Below the pieces are notes generated by a model. The model saw only the letters and a program-made list of their open reading frames with translations, was not told the DNA's origin and made no database searches. The position numbers and the translations under genes were made by a program. From Chlamydomonas sphaeroides (Eukaryota; Chlorophyta; Chlorophyceae; Chlamydomonadales; Chlamydomonadaceae), in contig BDDC01000592.1 of the NCBI GenBank assembly GCA_001662425.1, forward strand, positions 1,964 through 49,814: a stretch of DNA of 47,851 nt, in the 5' to 3' direction. Numbering within the stretch: position 1 is the first letter of the stretch; the number at the start of each line of letters is the position of its first letter. Below, in pieces: positions 12,001 through 20,847 of this stretch.

Positions 12001-15000
12001 CTGCGTCTGCCGCGCGCTCCGAGGCGGCGGCGCCCGCGGCGCGCATCGCCGTCAGCTCGTCGGCGGCCGCCACCAGCGCGCCCTCCGCTGCGGCCTTGGC
12101 GCCGGCCAGCACCGACACCTGCGCCTCCAGCGCCGCCTTGGCCGACTCCAGCTCCGACGCCTGCGCCGGGACGGACGGGACGGCGCACTTGCTCGGGCGT
12201 GTTGCATGTTGCTGAGACACACACACAGCATGCGGCAGGCGCCTACAGCTGGGTGGCAGGGCTGTGGGTACCGGTGCTGGCTCCCAAGGCAGCGCCGCAC
12301 CGGGTGCGCCCACCTGCGCCTCCAGGGCCGCCTTGACGTCTGCCAGGACCTTGCCCTTCTTGACGGCCGACTTGAGCTTGTCGCGCGCCTCCTCCGCCTC
12401 GCGCGCCGCCTTGCCCGCCGCCTCCGTCGCCGCCGCCAGCTCCGCCGCCGCCGCCGTCGCGGCCTCGGCGGCGCCGTCGCCGGCCTTGGCGCCCGCCTCC
12501 GCCAGCGCCGCCTCCAGCTCAGCGATGCGACCCCGAGCGGCCTCCAGCTCCGCCGCCAGGGCGGCGTCAGCCGCCGCCGCCGCGACGGCGGCGGCCGCCG
12601 CCGCAGCCACGGCCTCCGAGTCCATCGGCGTGAGGCTGCCCTGGGGGCCCACGCCACCGCTGCCGGTGTCCGAACCACGCTTTGTGAGGCTGCCCGACCG
12701 CGGCAGGCCCGGCGGCGCGTCGGGCGCGGGCGCGTCGGCGGGTGCAAAGCGGCGCAGGCGGGACTCGGAGTGCTTGAGGGGCTTGTCAGCCGACTCCTGC
12801 GACAGGGCCGGCGGCGAGCAGCATTCGTGAGCTAAGGCGCCACAGGGCTGCGGTGCCGGATGCGCGCCTTGTCCAATGCACGCGGAGGGGGTTTGTGTGC
12901 GTGTCGTGCCGGCAACGCCCTCCCCCAGGCAGGCACGCACCGCCAGGCGGCGCTCCGCCTCCTCCAGCCGTGCGCTCAGCTTGGCCGCCTCCTCGGTGGC
13001 CGCCACCAGCTTGGCCGCCAGCTCGCGGCTGCTGTTGCCCGACTCGGTGAAGTTGCCCTTCTCATCCACCATGGCCTGGGGGGGGGGCATGAGGCAGCAG
13101 GGCGCAGACCGCAACGCAGTGGCGCTTACAATGGTGCGTGCGCACTCCTTTCATCGCAATCCACAACTCCGCCAGGACCGTCACGCTCCTCGTGGCGCGG
13201 CGAGCCCCCGCTGCGCTCTTTGGCGGCAGCCCCCACGCCCCGCGCTCCCCGGTGTCCCCCCGCTGCGCGCTCGCCTGCATGCGGCGCCTGAACTGCCGCG
13301 CCGCCGCCACCTCGGCCTGCGCCTGCTCCAGCTCGCCCTCCACCACGTTGACGCGCTGGCTGGCAACCGCCAGCTGCATCTCCAGCGTCTGCATGCGCGA
13401 GCGCAGCTTGCCGGCGTCCGTGTTGGCACCGGACAGCTCCTGTCGCGGGCCGGGCCAAGGTCGCGGGGCACGGCAGGTTGGCACATCGCATACCATAAAC
13501 CCGGCAGCATGGCTGCGCATGTCCGCGCCGGCACGCTGCGTGTGCTGAAGTGAGGTGCGCTGGGGGGCGCTCAGCCACGCGGCGGCGCGGAGCGAGCGGG
13601 CATGGGCGTCGGCACGCGGCGCCGGCACGCCGCACCTTGAGCTGCCCCTTGGCCGTCTTGGCGCCCTCCTGCGCCGCCGCCAGCTGCGCCGCCAGCGCCG
13701 CCAGCTTCTCCTTGTCGGCCGCCGCCTCGGCCGCCAGCCGCGCCGCCGCCTCGCGCTCCGCGTCGCGGGACGCCGTCGCCTCAGCCAGCTGCGCCGCCAG
13801 GTCCGACGCCGCATCACGAGCCTGCGGGCACAGCATTGCCGTGTGCGACAGCAACCCTCAGCGCCCCTGGCTCCCCACACCGCGCCCCCGAACACAACAG
13901 CAGCGCAGCCCAACACGCCGCGCACACGCACCTTGGCCAGCTCCGCCTCCAGCCCGGCCAGCTTCTCGCCAGCTGCCGCCAGCTGCTCGTCCCTGCTGCC
14001 CGCCGCCGCCTGCGCCGCGCCCAGCTGCGCGCCCGACAGCGTGGCCGCCGCCACCGCGTCCGACAGCGCGTTGTCGTGGGAGGCCAGCTGCGCCTGCAGC
14101 TCCTTGACCTGACGGGTTCCGACCGCGGCCATGGCATGTTTCATGAAAAACAACGCCATGGCCCTGACGGCTGCTCCGCCGCAGCTGGAATCAGCCCACA
14201 GGCCCACAGCCGCACCTCCACCACAGGCACGACCGCGCGCGTGCAGCCCACAGCTCAGAGCGCCAGCAGCCGCACAAGATCCCGACCCGCAACCATCCCA
14301 CCGTGGCCACCTCACGTGCGCTCACCCAGGTGCGCCATGCCGCGCCCCATCCCCTCTCCCCTCTCCCCCCCCCCNNNNNNNNNNNNNNNNNNNNNNNNNN
14401 NNNNNNNNNNNNNNNNNNNNNNNNNNNNNNNNNNNNNNNNNNNNNNNNNNNNNNNNNNNNNNNNNNNNNNNNNNNNNNNNNNNNNNNNNNNNNNNNNNNN
14501 NNNNNNNNNNNNNNNNNNNNNNNNNNNNNNNNNNNNNNNNNNNNNNNNNNNNNNNNNNNNNNNNNNNNNNNNNNNNNNNNNNNNNNNNNNNNNNNNNNNN
14601 NNNNNNNNNNNNNNNNNNNNNNNNNNNNNNNNNNNNNNNNNNNNNNNNNNNNNNNNNNNNNNNNNNNNNNNNNNNNNNNNNNNNNNNNNNNNNNNNNNNN
14701 NNNNNNNNNNNNNNNNNNNNNNNNNNNNNNNNNNNNNNNNNNNNNNNNNNNNNNNNNNNNNNNNNNNNNNNNNNNNNNNNNNNNNNNNNNNNNNNNNNNN
14801 NNNNNNNNNNNNNNNNNNNGCGGCGGCGCGTGCCAGCGGGGTTGAGGATGTGCGCCGGGGCGCGGCAGCTTTGCGCCGAGGAGGGAAGAGGCTTGGGCGC
14901 AGGGGGGGCACCCGGCAGCCGCCCTGTTGAGGAGCGGGGCGGCAGCCCCGCAACACCCAAAACACAGACGCAGAGGGGAGAGACAAGAGAGCGGACGTGC

Positions 15001-17502
15001 ATGTGTGCGTGAAAGGCGCAGCCACGCAGCCACGCAGCCACGCGCCTGCATGCTGGTCGAGAGCTGCGTGGCCCGGGCCAGCTCCGACTCCACGCGGTCG
15101 TTGCGGGCCCGCTCCGTGTCCAGGTCAGAGTCCAGCTGCGCGTTGCGGTGCTGGGGCCGAGAAAGGGAGCGAGGGAGGGAGGAGGGGGGAGGGGACGGCG
15201 GCGGGGCTGGCCTCGGCGCAACGTCCACCGTGGCCGCCTTCGCGTGCGTGCGTTGGCGCGCATGAAATGCCAGGGCTGCAAAGCCGCGCTCCTGCACGCG
15301 CTGCGCACTGCCCCACGATGCCTTCTGCCGTCCGGCGTAAGGCTCGATCCAAATGGGGGTTGGACTAACACGCGTCCGTGAAGCAAGCGCACGTGCGGCA
15401 TCGGCTCGGCACCTCCTTGGCCCCACCTTGGCCTCCACCAGCCGCTTGGCCGCCAAGTCCATCTCCTTGCGGTGCTGCGACTGCTGCGCCGCCAGCTGCC
15501 GCCGCGCCTCGCCCGCAGCAGCGCGCTCCTCCTCCAGCGCCCGCTTCAGCTCAGCCTGCTGGTCCTGTGGGGGGACGCCAGGTGGGGCCGCCGCAGGCCA
15601 CGGCAGGTGGGCCGCCGCAGGCAGCGCGAGCTGGAGTTGGCGCAGGCAGCGGCTGACAGCACCGTCCGCAGCGCCATGGCCCGTTGCCGACCGCAGGCTT
15701 GGCGGTCTGGCTCAAGCGGCTCGCCAGCTGCTGCTGCGTCACGTAACCCGCAACCGACAGCCGCCGCCGGCCCGCCCCTGCAGCTGCGTCATCCACAGCG
15801 CCGCAGCTGACCGGTTGGTGCCGCTACGAATGTCAACTACCTGAGCCTGACGTGTTCTGGCTGCGGACCGCCGCGGCACCCACCTGCAGCCGCGTCAGCC
15901 GCAGCTCCGCGTCCGCGAGCTGGTTGGCCGCGCCCTGCGCCGCCCGCTGCGCGGCCTCCAGCTGCTGCTGCAGCTGCCGCTGGCCCGCCTCCATGCGCTC
16001 GCGCTCCTGCTGCGCCACCTGACAGACCGCGGGAGCACCAGGGCGGGCACGCAGGGTGGGCAGAGCTTCGGGGTGCGAGGTCCGCCGCCATCCGACCCAC
16101 ATGACTGGTACTTGCTCCGGTCCCCGCACATCCGGAACATCGGCGAACCCCGGCGCCGGCCCGGCCCTTCGGCGCACCCCAGCAGCGCCTCCTCCAAGCC
16201 CGCCAGCGCCCCGCCCGAGGCTAGCCATGGTATGCCAGCCCTGCGACGTCTACCGCAACGTGGTTGCTACACGGGCAGCTGCCGCACCATGTCCCCACAA
16301 GCCACACACCTGCAGGGCCTCCTCCAGCCCCGCCAGCGACGCGTCGGCGTCGGCCCCGCCGCGCGGCTGCTTGGAGGGCGTGCCCCTACCGCCAGCCGCC
16401 ATGGCGCGGGCGGCGCTGGCTTGCGCCAGCTGCGCCTGCGGAACGCAGCAGCACAGCACGCGGAAGGCAGGGGCCGGCACGGGCACCAGGTGGGTAACCA
16501 GGGCGCATACGGGCGGTAGGGGCGCATGCCGTAGGAGATTGACACCAGCGCAGGGGCGGGAGCAGCGGCAGGTGCTCGCAACAGCCGCCGCTGTCGTCAA
16601 CCGCACGCTGGTCCCAGGGGCCAGGCCGCCAGCAGCTGCGCGGAACCGACATGACGACACGCCAGCCCCTGCCCTGCCCGGCCCGTGCACGCTGCGCAGG
16701 GCGCACCTCGGCCTCCGACATGCGGCTCTCCGCCTCCTTGGCGCGCGCCTCGGCCTGCGACACGCGCAGCCGCATCTGCGCCAGCTCCTTGTTCAGGAGG
16801 TCCATGGCCGAGGGCGCCGCCGGCGGGGGCGCCGGGGGGTGCGCCGGCGTGCTGTGGTAGTAGCAGGCACGGGCCCCGGGGAGGGGCAGCGAGCACACGG
16901 GGTTGAGGCGAGGCGGGTTGGGGTGGGGCGGCGCATGCAAGGGTGGGCACGAGAGTGTGGGTGACGCGGCCTGCTGCAGGGCGTACCTGGAGCCGCTCGA
17001 GGCGGTGCTGCGAGCTGGCTTTCTTGGACTGCCGCCTGTGTAGCAGACGTCCCAGCGGAGGAGGGGTCAGTGTGTGGGGACGGCCCTCGCAACAGCTACG
17101 ACAGGTACGGTTGGCGGGGTCAGGTGGCGCTTGGTACGCCGTAGCAGCGGTGATCCCGGCCCCGCCTTGCCTTCCATCATCACAGAAGCTGCTACGTTGG
17201 CGAGCGCCTGCAGTGGCCGAGGGCGGTGAGGGTGAAGGGGCCGTGCGGGTGGGGTGCGATCGGCATTCCGTACCTCGGCAGCTGCAGCGGAAACCGCGCT
17301 GCTGGGCGTGGGAGGAGCTTGCTGTGAGCCAGAGGAAGCACTTGCATGCGCTCTCTCCTGCTTATGGCGCTTGAACTCCTCCAGCTGCAGAGGGCGGAGC
17401 ACGCGCAGTTAAGCGGCAAGCCGGCCGAAGGTCGTGCTTGCGCTATCAAGTCACCTTCTGCCGGCCAACGTTGCGAAGCTCCTTCTCTTTGTTCGTTTGC
17501 AT
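30..17502 (-). CDS. Giant alanine-rich coiled-coil protein, 30 exons visible, 3' end missing
   Basis: Likely a structural scaffold or tether (Golgi or microtubule-organising type); the role is inferred from form only. Exons, 5' to 3': 17502-17455, 17384-17274, 17207-17138, 17035-16987, 16851-16707, 16435-16310, 16018-15884, 15564-15427, 15150-15046, [N gap], 14108-13932, 13821-13636, 13439-13275, 13075-12941, 12796-12314, 12160-11978, 11854-11771, 11634-10108, 9905-9732, 9353-6912, 6783-6679, 6427-6350, 6173-4611, 4391-4140, 3970-3767, 3487-3287, 3166-3026, 2599-2480, 2289-985, 749-615, 287-30. About 3,600 codons are visible. The ATG at 17502 opens a basic N-terminus (GRQKLEEFKRHKQER), followed by a Ser/Pro/Arg-rich stretch, then near-continuous Ala/Glu/Leu/Gln coiled coil. 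Disordered Ser/Pro patches interrupt it in the exons at 12796 and 2289. No globular domain or membrane segment was seen. Introns are phase 0 except those after 17138 (phase 1) and 16987 (phase 2). Donor CCG|GTGCGT at 30/29 shows the gene continues off the left edge. Ends of the exons at 15046 and 13275 are ambiguous (GC donors). Confidence 0.8.
2671..2850. repeat. 36-bp minisatellite, five tandem copies, inside an intron
   Basis: Five head-to-tail 36-bp units begin at 2671, 2707, 2743, 2779 and 2815. Each has the core accgcctcgg followed by cctcat or ccccat and then cgccggcacgctggcatgg. Units 1 and 3 carry cctcat, units 2, 4 and 5 ccccat, hinting at a 72-bp higher-order unit. The array lies in the intron between the coiled-coil exons 3166-3026 and 2599-2480. 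It is open on the minus strand, but its translation (a VPAMGPRRCHAS repeat) is unlike the flanking coiled coil. Confidence 0.9.
5607..5706 (-). repeat. 42-bp in-exon repeat (14 residues, two heptads)
   Basis: Two nearly identical 42-bp units (5607-5648 and 5649-5690) and the start of a third (from 5691) lie in the exon 6173-4611. They encode a 14-residue ELAEAKAAAEAAMT-like repeat. Fourteen residues are exactly two coiled-coil heptads, so the units extend the coiled coil without breaking its register. Confidence 0.85.
8071..8250 (-). repeat. Coiled-coil segment copy A (paired with 10471-10650)
   Basis: This stretch of the exon 9353-6912 encodes a block with ALAAQLAEAQAAAAATEARC followed by DELSSQLSGE. 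A near-identical block lies about 2.4 kb away in a different exon at 10471-10650 (SELSSQLSGE). Both DNA and protein are closely similar over roughly 180 bp, so this is a dispersed intragenic duplication. Confidence 0.75.
8581..8856 (-). repeat. 138-bp tandem duplication within the coiled-coil exon
   Basis: Two copies, 8581-8718 and 8719-8856, begin with the same tccgcctccgccagcgccgc and differ at scattered positions. Each encodes 46 residues that include an AVELRELAEA or AVELRDVAEA core. A partial third start is visible at 8857. The units lie in the 814-codon exon 9353-6912. Divergence between copies, partly synonymous, indicates an old duplication and not an assembly stutter. Confidence 0.85.
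10471..10650 (-). repeat. Coiled-coil segment copy B (paired with 8071-8250)
   Basis: Lies in the exon 11634-10108 and encodes the second copy of the ATEARC/ELSSQLSGE block. It shares long identical stretches with 8071-8250, including the run around cgcgcctccgtggcggcggc. The two copies sit in different exons separated by two introns. Confidence 0.75.
11691..11717. repeat. 27-bp near-perfect palindrome in an intron
   Basis: The 27 bases begin gtacatgaag and end ctgcatgtac. They equal their own reverse complement except at three positions. The element lies in the intron between the coiled-coil exons 11854-11771 and 11634-10108, and two flanking copies of tgtacggccc sit on either side. No function can be assigned. 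Confidence 0.6.
14375..14819. other. Assembly gap (445 N)
   Basis: A run of 445 N directly follows a 10-base C homopolymer (from 14365), so the assembly probably broke at a poly-C tract. The gap falls between the coiled-coil exons 15150-15046 and 14108-13932. Both flanking exons are in phase 0, so the reading frame is consistent, but additional phase-0 exons could be hidden here. Confidence 1.
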
Positions 17503-17897
17503 GCTGTATGCAGGTGCTGTGAGCTAGTCCATCGCTCCTTGCGAAACAAACTCCAATGCGCGCGCACAGCAGCTGCCTGCTTGCGAGGCACTGGCAGCAA
17601 GCTACGGCAATTCTAGAGTGCTAATGTGTAACTTTGTGACAGGGGTGCAGCACGGTCAGCGACAAGGGGCCATGCGAAATCGCGCGCGGATCGCAACTCC
17701 AAAGCAGGCTCGAGCGTTCTTTGAGCCAGTGCACATCCTGAAGTGGATCGAACGCCGCCATATCGCACCGAGGTTTAGGAACGTAAGCTGTCGATTATCG
17801 CCACGCCAGCCGGCACATGCAGGACGTCGCAAGCGCCTAGCCACCAGCGGCACCAATCATAGCGGCGTGCCGTGGCACGACAAAGTAACGGGGCAGC
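17503..17897. promoter_or_regulatory. Divergent intergenic region
   Basis: This 395-bp stretch separates the start codons of the coiled-coil gene (minus) and the membrane-protein gene (plus), so it should hold both 5' UTRs and promoters. Its GC content is visibly lower than in the flanking coding sequence. I see no convincing TATA box or conserved element. The assignment rests on position only. Confidence 0.5.
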
Positions 17898-20810
17898 ATG
17901 CTCCCCGCGACAGGACCTTCAGGCGTGCCGGCGGCTCGCCAACACGCCCGGGCAGCTCCAACCGCCGCTTCCGGCCACACCTTGATACCAGCCGTCCAGC
18001 TCATATGGCAACATCCCTGCCTGCGGGCCACCAAGCCTCCGCTGGCTGCACCCTCGTTCCTGAGCGGGCCCTCAACCAGCCTCCCGGTATGTGCGTCGCG
18101 AGCCGGCGCCTCCCGCCCAGCCAGCGGCGCACACCCCCGCGGCGCCACGCTGCTCGCCGCCGCCAGCCACAGCGGCCCCGGCCTAGCAGGACACTCAGAG
18201 CATGGAGCCGCCTCACCGCAGCCTGAACCCGAAAGGCAGCCGCCGCGAACGGACCCCAATGTCGGCCCGTTGTCGCCAACCGCCGGACACGTGGCCGCCG
18301 CCGCCGCAGCAGCGGCAGCAGAAGCGGCGCCGCCGCCCTCCTCAGAGCCTGCGGCGTCGCCCTCCCCGAACCCTACGGCACGGTTACAACCAGCAGATGC
18401 GGCAGCAGCCGAGGCCGGAGCAGGGCCCACCGCGTCCAGCAGCACGTCCGCAGCGGCGGCAGCTGCGGGGGCCCCGGACCCTGCGGCGGCCGAGGCGCCG
18501 GGCCCTTGGACGGCTGTGGTGCACCTGCCCGCTGCCGTGTGGGGTCTGGCCTGGTGGGTAGGGTTGCCAAATCCCTTGAGGATGCTTGACTTATGTTGCA
18601 GTTGGTATCATTCTCAGGCTTCTTAGGCAGCAGAGGCGCCCCGCGAGGTTATTGGGATGCCTGGCTGGCGGTGCTGCTCGGCAGGAGATCGTGCAACCTA
18701 ACGGTCTAAACAACTTAAAACCGAAACGGTACGGCATCCGCAGGGCCCTCACCGCCGGCCTGACGAGCGTCTCCTACGCCTGCCTGGCCTCCGCCGCCGC
18801 GCTCGCCGCCACCGCCTTCGGCAGCCTGGCCCCGGCCTCCGCCTCCGCCGCCCCCGCCGTGGACTGGGCGGAGGTGGCGCTGCGCTCCGCCGCCGGCCTC
18901 GCACGAGGCGGGGCCGCCGAGCAGCAGGTGCTCTCCACGCTGCAGGTGTGTTCGTTTGTTAGCAGAGTAAGCACGCAGGCGCGTGTGTGCGTTGCTCGGC
19001 TCCGGCCTGCGCTGCCACCACCGTCAGCAATGTGGGAGTGGCAGGGTGCCGTGCAGGCTCACGCGGGCCAACGCCGCGCCCCTGCAGCCCCCGGTGCCCG
19101 CACATGGCGGCTGCGGGCGCAGGCCCATGCCAGGGCCCATGCCAGGGCAGCGGGGCAGCAAGACGCGCCCTGCCGTCCCCGGGGCTTTGGGCCCAGGCCC
19201 CTGGCCTGGCACGCTCGCGCCGATCCCTTGGTGTCACCGCCACCACTGCTCAATCTGGCCCCGAGTACCGCGTCTGCCGTGCCCCGCCCGAGCGTGCGGC
19301 GGCGCGGCGCGGCCCCGCGGGTGTGTGCTGACTGCGCCGGGATGCTCCCCCTCCGCACGCGCAGGAGGCCGGCGCCAGCGGGGCCGTGGTCTGGGCCGCG
19401 CGCTTCCTGCTGCCGCCGCTGGCGGGCTGCTGGTCGGGCTGCCGCTCGGCAGCCCTGGCGGTGCACGCGGGTGCGTATGCAGCATACAGCCTGTCCCCAG
19501 GGCGACACGGCGGGGGCCCCTGGCAGCACTCCGTGGCAGGCATGACGGCACGCTGGCGGCGATGGCAATGCATCCGTGGCGAGGCGACAGCCCCACCACA
19601 GGGCTTCCCACGGTGCAAACCCTGCCCTCCCGCAAGCCCCACCTTAGTCTGGCGGCGTCCGTGCGGCCTCGCTCCCACTCCTCCCCACCCTGCCCTGTGC
19701 GCGCGCAGCCGCCCCCTGGCTAGGCGCAACGGCGCTGCTGGGCTCGCTGGCGTGCGCCGCGGGCCTGCTGCTGGTGCTGGGCATGCCGCTGCGCCGCTAC
19801 CTGGCGCCGCTGGTGCCGGGCCGCCTGCTGCCCAAGACGAGGTGGGGTGGAGCGAGCGAGCGGGGACAGGAGGCCTGGAGGGGGATGCGCCAGGGTGAAG
19901 CGTAGCCCTCAACCGCGCGTGCGTTGCTACTGGGCTGGAGGCCCGAGCGCCCTTTCCTGCACCTGGGGATGGGTACCCGCATCATAGACTATATGGGCCT
20001 TCGCTATGAACGAAATGCGATTTGCTAGCACGTATGAAACGTGCTGCTGGCTGACCCGTGTCGCCGCAGGCCGACGGCCGCCACCCTGGCCTCGCTGCGG
20101 GCTGGCGGCGCCGCCTGCATGGTCGCCTTGCTCACCCGGCTGCAGGCCGTGGAGCTGCTGCCGCCGCCGCTGGCGCCCGCCGCCCGCAGCGGCGCCGCCG
20201 CCGCGATGGCGGCGGCCGGCGGGCCGGCGAACGGGGTCCTGTACGGCGCCGCGGCGGTGGTGTCGGACGTGCTGCTGCCCGCCGCGACGGCCGTGGCGGC
20301 GGCGCGCTGCCTGGCGGCGCTCTGGCGGCGGCGAGACGCGCCGCCGTCGGCGCTGCAGCCTAGCGGTGGCGGCATGGACGGCGGCGAGGCGGCAGCGCCG
20401 GTGACTGTGCCGGAGCTGCGGCAGCATCGGTGGCTGGCGTCGGCGCGGCTGGGTCTCGACCTGTTGGTGCTGGCCGCGGTGACGTGCGGCTGGCTGCAGG
20501 GCAGCGTCTCAGGTGAGGGGGGGCTCGCGGCAGCGTTGCGCTCCGAGGGCGAGCCGAGCTGCTGTGTCCACTGGCAAGCCGAGCTGAACATGCTCCTCAG
20601 CGCGCGCTTGTGCACAAGGAGGGGTGGTTAGACGCCTGGCCTACGGTGGGACGAGGCGAGGTGAACGCGAGTGGCAAAGGCCCCCGGCGTACTGTGCTCT
20701 TGTGCCTGGCTTGCGCCCCAACGACGCTGCGCCGCTGCCGCGCCCCCACCCCGACAGCTGTCCGGCTGGTGGGCATGCTGTGGCTCTTCCAGGCCGCTCG
20801 CCAGCTGTGA
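17898..20810 (+). CDS. Unrecognised polytopic membrane protein (530 aa, 6 exons)
   Basis: I do not recognise this family. Exons: 17898-18553, 18744-18945, 19365-19470, 19709-19841, 20070-20512, 20758-20810; they total 531 codons and join in frame with GT-AG sites. The ATG at 17898 is the first after an in-frame TAA. Residues 1 to about 205 are a Ser/Pro/Ala/Arg-rich, acid-poor disordered stretch that could include a plastid transit peptide. From WTAVVHLPAAVWGLAW at about 204 onward come roughly six hydrophobic segments: SYACLASAAALAATAF, VVWAARFLLPPLAG, ATALLGSLACAAGLLLVL, AACMVALLTRL, VSDVLLPAATAVAAA and LDLLVLAAVTCGWL. Between the last two is a Gly/Arg-rich loop. The protein ends LVGMLWLFQAARQL. 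The last exon is short, and its acceptor CCCCGACAG at 20757 was chosen because it keeps frame and ends in a hydrophobic tail. A later acceptor at 20792 would give a basic tail running to about 21049, which is less likely. Confidence 0.7.
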
Positions 20811-20847
20811 GGCGACCAGCTGTGAGGCGACCAGCTGTGGAGCGACC
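20803..20847. repeat. 15-bp tandem repeat across a stop codon
   Basis: Three copies of agctgtgaggcgacc, the third with two changes, start at 20803, 20818 and 20833. The first copy contains the proposed TGA stop (20808-20810) of the membrane-protein gene. Confidence 0.8.

Noticed and set aside
15600..15830. Possible extra coiled-coil exon
   Set aside because: An open minus-strand frame exists, but it is not heptad-like, has no donor/acceptor pair in phase, and neighbouring exons join in frame without it.
17041..17137. Longer version of the exon 17207-17138 ending at a GTACCT donor, and a RQSKKASSQHRLERLQ reading of the next exon
   Set aside because: Neither choice keeps frame into the exon starting at 16851. 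The donor at 17138/17137 gives phases 1 and 2 that join to a sensible Ser/Pro/Arg-rich segment.
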